Positions 1-7,557 of a stretch of 64,000 nucleotides of DNA are shown here, piece by piece. The number at the start of each line of letters is the position of its first letter. The stretch's first letter is position 1. The DNA comes from Minicystis rosea. Its GTDB lineage: Bacteria; Myxococcota_A; Polyangia; Polyangiales; Polyangiaceae. The stretch spans positions 13,648,501-13,712,500 of the forward strand of contig CP016211.1 in NCBI GenBank assembly GCA_001931535.1, in the 5' to 3' direction. The position numbers were made by a program, and so were the translations under genes. Under the pieces are notes generated by a model. It was not told the origin of the DNA and did not search any database. It was given only the letters and a program-made list of their open reading frames with translations.

Positions 1-1
1 G

Positions 2-1192
2 TTCAAGGGCAAGCTGGGTTATGCCGCGCCCGAGCAGATCGAGCGCCGGCCGCTCGATCGGCGCGCCGACATCTTCGCGGTCGGGGTGATGCTCTGGGAG
101 GCGCTGGCGCGGCGGCGCATCGTGACCGGCGAGATCGACATCACCGCCATGTCCCGGCGGATCACCGGAGACGAGCCCAAGATCCTCGAAGTGGCGCCCG
201 ACACGCCCGAGGAGCTCGCCCAGATCTGCGGCAAGGCGATGGCCACGAACCGCGAGGATCGATACGCCACCGCCGAGGAGTTCCGCGCGGCGCTCGTGGC
301 TTATCAAGAGAGCTCGGTGCGCACCGATGCCGCCAAGGTGGCCGAGCTGATGCGCCGCACCTTCGCCTCCGAGCGGGCCAAGATGCGCGACGTCATCGAG
401 GCCAGCTTGAAGGAGGGCGCGGGCCAGACGCCCGTGCGGGAGGCTGGCAGCGCGTCGCTCTTGCCGCCGAAGGAGGAGAGCCGCAGCGGCCAGAGCAGCG
501 CGTCGGCCTTGCGGCCGAGGGAGGAGAGCCGCACCGGCCAGACGCGGGAGCGGATGGCGCTGAGCAGCAATCCCACCGATCCGCCGAGCCCGACGGAGAC
601 CGGCGTGGCGCACGCGCGTCGCCGTCGGGGCTTGGTCCTGGCCGGCATCGGCGTGGCCGGCGTGGGCGCGGCGGTGCTGCTCACGCTCACGCATCAAACG
701 ACCATCCGGCGCGCGCCCACGATCGACGCGGGCGCGATCGCCGCCGACGGCGCGCCGGACGCGGCCCCGCCGACGGTCGAGGTGACGATCAGCGCGGAGC
801 CCTCGTCCGCGCGCATCTTCCTCGATGACGCCGAGCTCTCCGGCAACCCCTTTCACGGTGTGCTCCCGCGGAGCGCCCACGCGAAGCGCCTGCGCGTGGT
901 GGCGTCCGGCTTCGTCACGGACGAGCGCCTCGTCGTGCTCGATCACGATCTCCAGCTGCGGGCGCAGCTCCGGCCCACACCGTCCGCGCCCTCGGCGAGC
1001 GCGACGGCCACCGCGGCCGCAGCGGCGGCGGCAGCGGCGCGCGTCCCTGCGCCGCGGCCACCGGCGCGCGCTCCCTCCGAGGACGCCCCGCCGCCTCCGG
1101 CTCCGATCAAACCTCCGGCGTCGCCGGCGCCCGGAGACGGGGTCCACGGCGGCCCCCCCAAAACCCCGCGACCCATCGACGACAAGTTCTGA
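2..1192 (+). CDS. Serine/threonine protein kinase, C-terminal part (cut by window start)
   Basis: Only the last 396 residues are visible; the ATP-binding lobe and catalytic loop lie outside. The fragment begins in the activation segment: GYAAPEQ (residues 6-12) is the APE motif and RADIF (21-25) carries the conserved Asp of helix F. The kinase lobe ends near residue 100. A charged linker follows with two copies of an EESRSGQ-like block, then one membrane helix (about 210-229), a PEGA-like beta domain (about 255-320) and an Ala/Pro-rich tail. This is the usual plan of a membrane-anchored Hanks-type kinase with a periplasmic sensor. The next gene starts 12 bp after the stop and also carries a PEGA-like domain, so the two are probably co-transcribed and may form one sensory unit. 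The target is unknown. Confidence 0.93.
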   Translation, partial: FKGKLGYAAPEQIERRPLDRRADIFAVGVMLWEALARRRIVTGEIDITAMSRRITGDEPKILEVAPDTPEELAQICGKAMATNREDRYATAEEFRAALVAYQESSVRTDAAKVAELMRRTFASERAKMRDVIEASLKEGAGQTPVREAGSASLLPPKEESRSGQSSASALRPREESRTGQTRERMALSSNPTDPPSPTETGVAHARRRRGLVLAGIGVAGVGAAVLLTLTHQTTIRRAPTIDAGAIAADGAPDAAPPTVEVTISAEPSSARIFLDDAELSGNPFHGVLPRSAHAKRLRVVASGFVTDERLVVLDHDLQLRAQLRPTPSAPSASATATAAAAAAAAARVPAPRPPARAPSEDAPPPPAPIKPPASPAPGDGVHGGPPKTPRPIDDKF

Positions 1193-1204
1193 AGGCCCAC
1201 CAAC

Positions 1205-2140
1205 ATGAAGCTGACTCCGTTGCTCGCGAGCCTCCTCTCCGCCGCGCTCCTCCTCGGGCCGCGCGGCGCCGCCGCTCAGGACAAGACGGATCAGGGGAGG
1301 GTCCATTTCACCAACGCCGTCGCGCTCTACCGCGAAGGCGACTACCGCAACGCGCTGATCGAGTTCCGGCGCGCGTACGAGATCAGCGGGAATTACCGCG
1401 CGCTCTACAACATCGGCCAGACCGAGTTCGAGCTCCAGAACTACGCGGGGGCGCTGCGCTCGTTTCAGGCGTACCTCGCGCAGGGCGGCGCGGACATCGA
1501 GCCCGAGCGGCGCGCGCTGGTCGAGGGCGACATCAGGAAGCTGAACGCGCGCGTCGCCAAGGTCACCATCAGGACCAACGTGGCCGGCGCGGACGTGCTC
1601 ATCGACGACGTCGTCGTCGGGCAATCGCCGCTTCGGGAGCCGGTGCTCGCGAGCGCTGGGCGGCGGAAGATCACGGTGCAGAAGGGTGAGCTGATCCCCG
1701 TGACCCGCGTGCTCGACGTCCCCGGCGGCGAAGCGGTGACGGTGAGCATCCCACTGCCGATCGCCGCGGCGCCGGGGCCTGCCACCGCCGAGCCTCCGCC
1801 GCCGCCGGCGCCGAGCCGCACCGGCGTGTGGGTCTCGCTGGCGATCACGAGCGGCCTCGTGGCCGGCGCCGTGACGACGGGCGTCCTGGCGATCCTCTCG
1901 CGCTCCGACACCGAGACGAAGCTCGGCATGCACGGCGTCACCGCGGAGCAGATCACGGCGGCCCACGACAAGACCAAGACGCTGGGCATCGTGACGGACG
2001 TGCTCGGCGGAGCGGCCCTCGCGATGGGCGTGACCACGATCGTCCTCGGCGCGACGAGCGGCAAGCCCGACGCCGCCGCGAAGCCCAAGGTCTCGCTGCA
2101 AATCGACCTCCGAGGCGCGCGCCTGTTCGGCCAGTTCTGA
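1205..2140 (+). CDS. TPR/PEGA-domain exported membrane protein
   Basis: A 311-residue protein with a signal peptide (hydrophobic 5-18, AAAQ near 22-25), a TPR-like helical region (about 30-110, with YREGDYRNALIEFRRAYE), a PEGA-like beta domain (about 118-185), a Pro-rich spacer and two hydrophobic segments (about 208-231 and 263-285). TPR plus PEGA proteins of this size are common in myxobacteria beside Ser/Thr kinases, and this one follows the kinase fragment by 12 bp. It is likely an envelope scaffold or sensor acting with that kinase. The partner assignment is inference from position. Confidence 0.9.
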   Translation: MKLTPLLASLLSAALLLGPRGAAAQDKTDQGRVHFTNAVALYREGDYRNALIEFRRAYEISGNYRALYNIGQTEFELQNYAGALRSFQAYLAQGGADIEPERRALVEGDIRKLNARVAKVTIRTNVAGADVLIDDVVVGQSPLREPVLASAGRRKITVQKGELIPVTRVLDVPGGEAVTVSIPLPIAAAPGPATAEPPPPPAPSRTGVWVSLAITSGLVAGAVTTGVLAILSRSDTETKLGMHGVTAEQITAAHDKTKTLGIVTDVLGGAALAMGVTTIVLGATSGKPDAAAKPKVSLQIDLRGARLFGQF

Positions 2141-2211
2141 CGGCCGTTCGGCGGAGATCGACGAGCCGTCGTTCGCGAACCCACCCAAATCGACGATGGT
2201 GACCTGAATGT

Positions 2212-2238
2212 CGGTCGATGATCATGGATCATCGACCG
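2212..2238. promoter_or_regulatory. 12-bp inverted repeat, terminator-like or operator-like
   Basis: Perfect 12-bp arms, CGGTCGATGATC at 2212-2223 and GATCATCGACCG at 2227-2238, flank a 3-base loop about 72 bp after the stop of the TPR/PEGA gene. There is no T run on either side. It could be a transcript-stabilising hairpin or a dyad bound by a regulator. It also overlaps the 3' end of the possible gene relic described next. Confidence 0.35.
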
Positions 2239-2440
2239 TCGTCCACCTCGATGCGCGTGCCGCGTAGCTCGAGTGATGGTTCCACGCGAGCACGCCGTCG
2301 CGCGGCTCCACCTCGATGACAGCGCCGTCGCTGCGAAACAAGTGCATGCCGTCGCGCGGGGGCTTGGCGGTTCACCGGAGAGGATTGTCCACGGCGCCCC
2401 AAAGGCGCTGGGCTTCCGTCCCGGAGGTTGGCTGTTCAGG
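2229..2440 (-). pseudogene. Possible decayed gene relic on the minus strand
   Basis: The 514-bp gap between 2140 and 2655 has no intact gene. On its minus strand one frame reads ...LWGAVDNPLR, stop, TAKPPRDGMHLFRSDG..., with codons ending mostly in G or C as in the real genes here. Near the 3' end a single extra G in the GG at about 2264 would give the natural-looking terminus GTRIEVDDGR followed by TGA at 2229-2231. So one in-frame stop and one frameshift separate it from a normal gene end. Without the frameshift, a 41-codon frame runs from an ATG at 2347 to 2222. I do not recognise the family. It may instead be chance coding bias in very GC-rich DNA. Confidence 0.25.
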
Positions 2441-2654
2441 CAGGAGGCTTTTCACATGAGGGGCGCCCCGAAAGCACGCTCTCTGCCGTGCGCGTCCACG
2501 GCAATCGAACGTCGTAGGAGGAGGGGAGTCGTCGTGATCCACACGCTCTTTTCGAGAACGATGGTGTCGAGTCGAGCGCTGCGAAGAGACTCCCCCACGG
2601 GCTCCGGCGCAACACATGATGTCTTCGAGCGGCTTGGTGGTTTAGGATTGGCTC

Positions 2655-3260
2655 ATGCGATCCAAGCTTGTTCTTCTCGCCGCAGTCCTCGGTGTCGCCG
2701 GCTGTGGCATCGGCTCCGAGCCCAGCACCCGCATCGACGAGACCGGCGAAGCGCCGAGCTCGGGAGACCCCGGGTCGCGCGCGCAGGGCGCTTATGTCTT
2801 CACCATGATTCAAGAGGATCCGTTCGCGTGTCACCTCGCGGGCCACACGGCCGCGGTCGGTCAGGTGAGCGACAAAGAGCGAGGCCAAGTCATCGCGGAC
2901 ACGGTGGGCGGGACGCGGGTGAGCTGCACCGTGTCGGGAGCGAACGGCTTCCACGTCCACGGGGAGATCGATGACTCCAACAACACCGGCAACACCTTCG
3001 AGCTCGACATCCCGAGCCTCACGAGCGATGCCTTGGAGAACGCGCCGGTGGAGGGGACGATGGTCATCTCCGCGCCGTGGACGGCGGGTGTTCCGTACAG
3101 CGGTGCGTGCAAGTTCCATTTCGGGAGCGCGCCGCCGCAGGGCGTGGCCACGGGCCGGGCGTGGGTCACGTTCACGTGCCCGGCGATGAGCGATGGAGCG
3201 TCGTCGACCTGTCCGATCCAGATCGGACGCGCGATCTTCGAGAACTGTGAGGGGAGCTGA
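2655..3260 (+). CDS. Hypothetical lipoprotein
   Basis: A 201-residue protein with a lipoprotein signal peptide: MRSKLVLLAAVLGVAGCG, lipobox VAGC, lipidated Cys about residue 17. The mature part has five further Cys residues in a likely all-beta fold (SCTVSGANGFHVHGEIDDS..., ACKFHFGSAP..., VTFTCPA..., TCPIQ..., ENCEGS), so it is probably disulfide-bonded on the outer membrane. Such single-domain lipoproteins are abundant in myxobacteria and no function can be given. It stands alone; the 158 bp before the next gene (minus strand, ending at 3419) carry one copy of a dispersed repeat (3344-3415). Confidence 0.85.
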   Translation: MRSKLVLLAAVLGVAGCGIGSEPSTRIDETGEAPSSGDPGSRAQGAYVFTMIQEDPFACHLAGHTAAVGQVSDKERGQVIADTVGGTRVSCTVSGANGFHVHGEIDDSNNTGNTFELDIPSLTSDALENAPVEGTMVISAPWTAGVPYSGACKFHFGSAPPQGVATGRAWVTFTCPAMSDGASSTCPIQIGRAIFENCEGS

Positions 3261-3343
3261 CGCTCGCCGCGCGGCCCGAAGCCAAGCGGCGAAACCTGAA
3301 TGGCGTCGGCGCCCTTGCTCGGGCGCGGAACGTGACAGCGAAA

Positions 3344-3415
3344 GTCGATGTCAGGCCCGAAGCGGCTCGACGTGAATGGCGGCTCGGTTGGCTCGGGGAA
3401 TGGGAGGCTCCACGG
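3344..3415. repeat. Dispersed 72-75 bp repeat, copy 1
   Basis: This stretch matches 55655-55729 imperfectly over its length and nearly exactly at its end: ATGGGAGGCTCCACGG occurs in both, preceded in both by GTCGATG at the far end and GGCTCG in the middle. Both copies lie just downstream of the stop codon of a minus-strand gene. They may be part of a 3' untranslated or terminator element, or a dispersed short repeat. Confidence 0.5.
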
Positions 3416-3418
3416 AGC

Positions 3419-4873
3419 TTAGTGTTTTTGCGGCCGGCCCAGCGCGATGAGGCCCGCGGTCGACGCGACCCAAACCACGTCGCGTGAGGCGTCCCAAGCC
3501 AAGGACGCCGAGGTCCACGGGGAGGGCGCTTCGGTGGCGCCGTCGCGCTCGGGTACGGCGATCTCGCCGACGCGCGCGGCTTCGCCGGCGGTGTCGATTT
3601 CGACGACGAACGCAGCGGCGTTGGGCGAGGGGGCCATCAACGCGAGCAAGGGAGCGTCGGGGCTGTCGCCGGCGAACGTGATCGCAGGGACGTTGCCGAG
3701 CTCCACGACCGTGAAGGTCGCGCCGCCGTCGCGGGAGACGGCGATGCGTTGATGATCGCAGAGCGCCACGGCGCGCCCGCCCGCGGCGGAGGCGAGGCGC
3801 ACGGCGCCGCGCGCGCGCTCGGCCATGCGGAGCGCGATCCCCGCGAGCGGGGTCGCGGCCCAACCTTCGTCGTCGCCGCGGAAGCGCTCGATGGCGGGGC
3901 CCGAGCCGCCGGTCGTGAGCGCCACGAGGACACCGCCGCTGGCCGTGATGGCGAGCACGCCGCGCTCGCGCACCGCCGCGAGCGGCTGCACCGGTGACGT
4001 CGCGCAGAGCAACGCGGCGCCCGCGCGGATCCAGAAGCGGCCCGGGGTGGCGGCGAGATCGACCGCGTGGCCTGCGTCGGCGGGCCAGAGCCCGAGGGAC
4101 GATTCCACGCCCGCGCGCCACGATCCGATCGCGGCCGCGTCGGCGCCGCCGTCGCGGGCCACGAGGAGCTGACCGCGCGCCGTTGCGGCGATCACGGCGT
4201 CGTCGCCGAGCGCGATGGCCACCGAGCCTTCGCCGAAGGCGAGCCGATGCGGCGCGCGCGCGCCCTCTTCGATGATCAAGAGGACCTCGCCCGCGGCGGC
4301 CACGCGGCCGGCCTCGGCGGCGACGGCGCGACAGGGCACGTCGGCGCCCGCGCCTTCGAGCGGCGCCCAGCGCGCGGCGGCCCAGGGGACGGCGATGTCG
4401 CCTTCGGTGAGGAGCGTCTCGGCGAGGCCGTCGTCGGGCGCGCTGCCGTCGTCGTCGTCGAGCTCGGGCAGCGCGGCCTCGTCGATGCCGTCGCCCGGAT
4501 CTTCGCTCGTGCCTTCCGCGCCGCCGTCGTCGTCGCTGCCGCTCTCGTCGGAGATCAGGCCGTCGTCGTCGGGGTGATCCGTGTCCTCGTGCTCGTCTGC
4601 GGACTCTTCATCCAGCACGATGCCCTCGTCGAGCGCGCCCACGTCGACCTCGGTGTCGGGCTCGTCGAGCTCGTCGTCGCTGGTCTCGAGATCGTCGCCG
4701 CCGACGTCGAGATCGTCCGCCTCCGCGTCGTCGAGGCCGTCCTCGTCGATCGGGGCCGGCAGCTCGTCCTCGGCGTCGCCCTCGGCCTCGTCCTCCTCGT
4801 CGGCATCGGGAGGCGGCAGAATGAGCTCGTCGTCGAGCCCTTCGGGATCCTCGGGATCGCGTTGCGTCGGCAT
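3419..4873 (-). CDS. Acidic-tailed protein with an Asp-box beta-propeller-like domain
   Basis: A 484-residue protein in two parts. Residues 1 to about 155 are almost wholly Asp/Glu with Ser, Gly and Pro (low complexity, disordered, very acidic). The remainder (about 160-484) looks like a repeated-blade beta structure, with an Asp-box (SRDGGATF), typical of BNR/sialidase-type propellers, and several AVA.GG/ALGDD-like strands. There is no signal peptide, so it is probably cytoplasmic. The acidic head may bind metal or basic partners. Function unknown. The lactate dehydrogenase gene ends 35 bp upstream in the same direction, so co-transcription is possible. Confidence 0.85.
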   Translation of the reverse strand: MPTQRDPEDPEGLDDELILPPPDADEEDEAEGDAEDELPAPIDEDGLDDAEADDLDVGGDDLETSDDELDEPDTEVDVGALDEGIVLDEESADEHEDTDHPDDDGLISDESGSDDDGGAEGTSEDPGDGIDEAALPELDDDDGSAPDDGLAETLLTEGDIAVPWAAARWAPLEGAGADVPCRAVAAEAGRVAAAGEVLLIIEEGARAPHRLAFGEGSVAIALGDDAVIAATARGQLLVARDGGADAAAIGSWRAGVESSLGLWPADAGHAVDLAATPGRFWIRAGAALLCATSPVQPLAAVRERGVLAITASGGVLVALTTGGSGPAIERFRGDDEGWAATPLAGIALRMAERARGAVRLASAAGGRAVALCDHQRIAVSRDGGATFTVVELGNVPAITFAGDSPDAPLLALMAPSPNAAAFVVEIDTAGEAARVGEIAVPERDGATEAPSPWTSASLAWDASRDVVWVASTAGLIALGRPQKH

Positions 4874-4908
4874 CGTCTTTCTCTATAGCGCGAACGCTCG
4901 CGCCGGCC

Positions 4909-5841
4909 TCAATAGCCCAAGTCCGAGGCCGCTTGCTTCAAGATCGCGGCGCTCTCCGCGAGCGCCTTGCGCTCGTCCGGCGCGAGCGCCGGGGTCAGCG
5001 TGGTGAGCACGCCCGCGCGGCCGACGATCCGCGGCAACGACAGCGTGACCTCGGGCACGCCCGCCGCGTCGGGGCAGAGCGCCGACACGGTGAAGAGCGC
5101 ACGCTCGTCGCGGAGGATGGCCTGCGCGAGGCGCGCGAGGCCCGCGCCGATGCCGTGGTACGTCGCGCCTTTGCCCTCGATGATGGCGTAGGCCGCGCGC
5201 CGGACGCCCTCGTCGATGCGTGCCTTGTCGGGCGCCGTCACCGGCCGCCCGATCTGCGCTGCGAACGCCTCGAGCGGCAGGCCGCCCACGCGCGCGTCGG
5301 ACCAGACGAGCACCTCCGAGTCGCCGTGCTCGCCGAGCACGTAGGCGTGGATCGACGCCGCGGACACGCCGAGGTGCTCCCCGAGCAAGGCCCGGAACCG
5401 CGCGGTGTCGAGGATGGTCCCCGATCCGATCACGCGCCCCGGGGCCGCGCCCGCGAGGCGGATGGCGACGTGGGTCATGACGTCCACCGGGTTCGTAGCC
5501 ACGAGCAGGATGGCGTCGGGGGCGTAGCGCTCGATGCTCGGGATCACGCTCTGGAAGACGCCGGCGTTACGCGCGAGCAACGAGAGCCGCGTCTCGCCGG
5601 GCCGCTGCGAGACGCCGGCCGCGATGATCACGAGCGCGGCGCCCGCGAGATCGGCGTAGTCCCCGGCCGCGACGCGCACGGCCCGCGCGAACGGCGTGGC
5701 GTGGAGGATGTCGCTCGCCTGCGCGACCGCGAGCTTGTGATCGAGATCCACGAGCACGAGCTCGCTGCACGTCCCTTGGAGCGTCATCGCATATGCCGCG
5801 GTGCTCCCGACCATGCCTGCGCCGACGACGCCGATCTTCAT
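4909..5841 (-). CDS. ldh: L-lactate dehydrogenase
   Basis: A 310-residue NAD-dependent 2-hydroxyacid dehydrogenase of the LDH/MDH family. The Rossmann motif is GAGMVGS (residues 7-13), with acidic residues at VDLD (31-34) for the NAD ribose. The mobile loop reads SQRPGETR: Gln79 at the specificity position favours lactate/pyruvate over malate (MDH has Arg), and Arg85 is the substrate-loop residue. The catalytic pair is in DTAR (145-148) and LGEHGDS (His172). I chose the ATG at 5841 because MKIGVVGAG is the normal family start; a longer frame upstream reads through an Arg/Ala-rich repeat. It catalyses interconversion of pyruvate and lactate in the cytoplasm. An MDH-like side activity cannot be excluded. 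Confidence 0.92.
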   Translation of the reverse strand: MKIGVVGAGMVGSTAAYAMTLQGTCSELVLVDLDHKLAVAQASDILHATPFARAVRVAAGDYADLAGAALVIIAAGVSQRPGETRLSLLARNAGVFQSVIPSIERYAPDAILLVATNPVDVMTHVAIRLAGAAPGRVIGSGTILDTARFRALLGEHLGVSAASIHAYVLGEHGDSEVLVWSDARVGGLPLEAFAAQIGRPVTAPDKARIDEGVRRAAYAIIEGKGATYHGIGAGLARLAQAILRDERALFTVSALCPDAAGVPEVTLSLPRIVGRAGVLTTLTPALAPDERKALAESAAILKQAASDLGY

Positions 5842-5977
5842 GCGCGCGGAGCATGCCACGAGCGGCGCGCGTCGATCGCACAATCCACGCATCGACTCTC
5901 GAGCTGCTCGCGGCCAAGCGCGCCGGCCCGTACGCTCGTGACGGGCAGCCCGGCCCACGCGCGGCGCGGTCTCCGTG

Positions 5978-6045
5978 GTGCGCGCTTCGCGGGCGTGCGC
6001 GCTTCGCGGGCGTGCGCGCTTCGCGGGCGTGGGCGCTCCGCGGGC
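5978..6045. repeat. Four tandem 17-bp repeats
   Basis: GTGCGCGCTTCGCGGGC occurs three times exactly (5978-5994, 5995-6011, 6012-6028), then once with two changes (6029-6045). The array lies between the divergent ldh and HD-domain genes, so it may sit in their promoter region. Confidence 0.85.
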
Positions 6046-6064
6046 CCCATGATAAGCGGGAATC

Positions 6065-6610
6065 ATGCAAGCCTTCGCGGTCGTCGTTCAGAGCGCCATC
6101 GTCGACGATCTGCTGGCCGCGTGGCGCGAGGCGCTCGGGCGCGACGCCGAGGGATACCGCGGTCACGTGTACCGCGTGCTCAACTTCGCCCGCGCGCTCG
6201 CGGGCACCCGCGAGGCCGATGATGCCATTGCGGCCGCGGCGCTCTTTCACGATCTCGGGATCTGGTCGGACGGCACGTTCGACTACCTCGACCCTTCGGC
6301 GCGGCGTGCGCGCGAGCACGTGAAAGCGAACCTGCCCGGCGTCGACGCGGCCGAGGTCGAGCGCATGATCAGGCTCCACCACAAGCTCACGCCGTGCCCG
6401 CCCGAGGCCGGCCCGCTCGCGGAGGCGCTCCGCCGCGCCGATCTCGCGGACGTCTCGCTCGGCCTCCTCCGCTCGGGGCTGCCGCGATCGTTCGTGCGCG
6501 AGGTGCGCGAGGCGTTCCCCAACGCCGGGTTTCATCGGTGCCTGCTGCGCGTGAGCACCCAATGGATCGTGCGTCACCCGACGCGCCCGCTGCCGATGAT
6601 GAAGTGGTGA
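6065..6610 (+). CDS. HD-domain protein (putative metal-dependent phosphohydrolase)
   Basis: A 181-residue protein of the small HD superfamily. The first metal His is in GHVYRVLNFA (about residue 35) and the HD doublet in ALFHDLGIW (about 61-62). A later HHK (about 107) and an Asp in RRADLADVSLG (about 127) complete a typical H...HD...D set. Such proteins hydrolyse phosphoester bonds, often of nucleotides, but the substrate cannot be told. It stands alone; the next gene is convergent with a 13-bp gap. Confidence 0.85.
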   Translation: MQAFAVVVQSAIVDDLLAAWREALGRDAEGYRGHVYRVLNFARALAGTREADDAIAAAALFHDLGIWSDGTFDYLDPSARRAREHVKANLPGVDAAEVERMIRLHHKLTPCPPEAGPLAEALRRADLADVSLGLLRSGLPRSFVREVREAFPNAGFHRCLLRVSTQWIVRHPTRPLPMMKW

Positions 6611-6623
6611 AGGCGCTCCGCCG

Positions 6624-7478
6624 TCACGGCGCGCCGAAGAACGAGAGCAGCAACCGATTCACGTCCTCCGGCCGCTCGCGTTGGAGGAAGTGGCCGGCGC
6701 TCGGGATCACGTGCGCTTCGAAGCGTGCCGCGTGAAATCGCGCCTCGTCTTCGCCGACCTCGGCGCCGATGCACCCATCCTCCGCGCCCTGGAGCCGCAG
6801 TGTCGGCACCGTCGCGGGCGCGAGGACCCGCCGCATCGACGCGCGCGCGAGCGCACCGGGAATCGCGCGGTAATAGCCGAGCACCGGCCCAATGCGATCA
6901 CGAATCCCGGCCTTCACCCTCGCCATTTCGTCGGCGCTCGCGCGGTAGCTCGGCGACCAATCGCGCCACAGCCGATCGACGAGCGCGAGGTCGTCCCTGC
7001 GCAGCGCCGCGTCCGCGACATAGCGGAGCTGGAAGAACAGCATGTACCAGCTCCGCCGCATCTGCGCGGCCCTGGTGAAGGCCCGGAGGAACGCGGCCGG
7101 GTGCGGCACCGCGAGCGCCGCGAGGTGCGAGACGCGGGCCGGCGCGAGCGCGGCGGCCGCATACGCCGCGGCGGCACCCCAATCGTGGCCGAGGAGCCGC
7201 ACCGGCGCGTCCGGTGAGAATCGATCCGCGAGCGCCAGCAAATCGCCGCCGAGCGCCGGCAAATCATAGCGTCCACTGCGCGGGATTCCGCTCTTCGCAT
7301 AGCCGCGCATGGTGGGTACGAGCACCTGATAGCCGGCGGCGGTGAGCGCCGGGATCTGTGCCCGGAACGTGCTCGCATCGTCCGGGAACCCATGGGCCGC
7401 AATCACGACTGGGCCTTCGCCGTGGCTCGCGACCTCGAGGGTGACGTCCGGGAGATCGATATCGTCGGCGTGCGCCAA
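6624..7478 (-). CDS. Alpha/beta hydrolase, epoxide-hydrolase-like
   Basis: An alpha/beta hydrolase of about 284 residues. HGFPDDASTF is the oxyanion-hole HGxP motif, GHDWGAAAAY the nucleophile elbow with Asp as nucleophile (epoxide hydrolase or dehalogenase type rather than Ser esterase), and SAGHFLQRERP near the end holds the catalytic His. Start choice: TTG at 7478 follows GGAGG by four bases and leaves a lower-GC intergenic segment. The alternative ATG at 7559 would overlap the ATG of the divergent gene at 7558 and adds residues that look non-coding. Substrate unknown. Confidence 0.85.
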   Translation of the reverse strand: MAHADDIDLPDVTLEVASHGEGPVVIAAHGFPDDASTFRAQIPALTAAGYQVLVPTMRGYAKSGIPRSGRYDLPALGGDLLALADRFSPDAPVRLLGHDWGAAAAYAAAALAPARVSHLAALAVPHPAAFLRAFTRAAQMRRSWYMLFFQLRYVADAALRRDDLALVDRLWRDWSPSYRASADEMARVKAGIRDRIGPVLGYYRAIPGALARASMRRVLAPATVPTLRLQGAEDGCIGAEVGEDEARFHAARFEAHVIPSAGHFLQRERPEDVNRLLLSFFGAP

Positions 7479-7557
7479 GGGGCCTCCGCGTGTGAAATCC
7501 GTGTCCAATCGGGCGCAGTGCTGATTAGCGCGCGCGACGATGATAGCGTGTGTCGTC

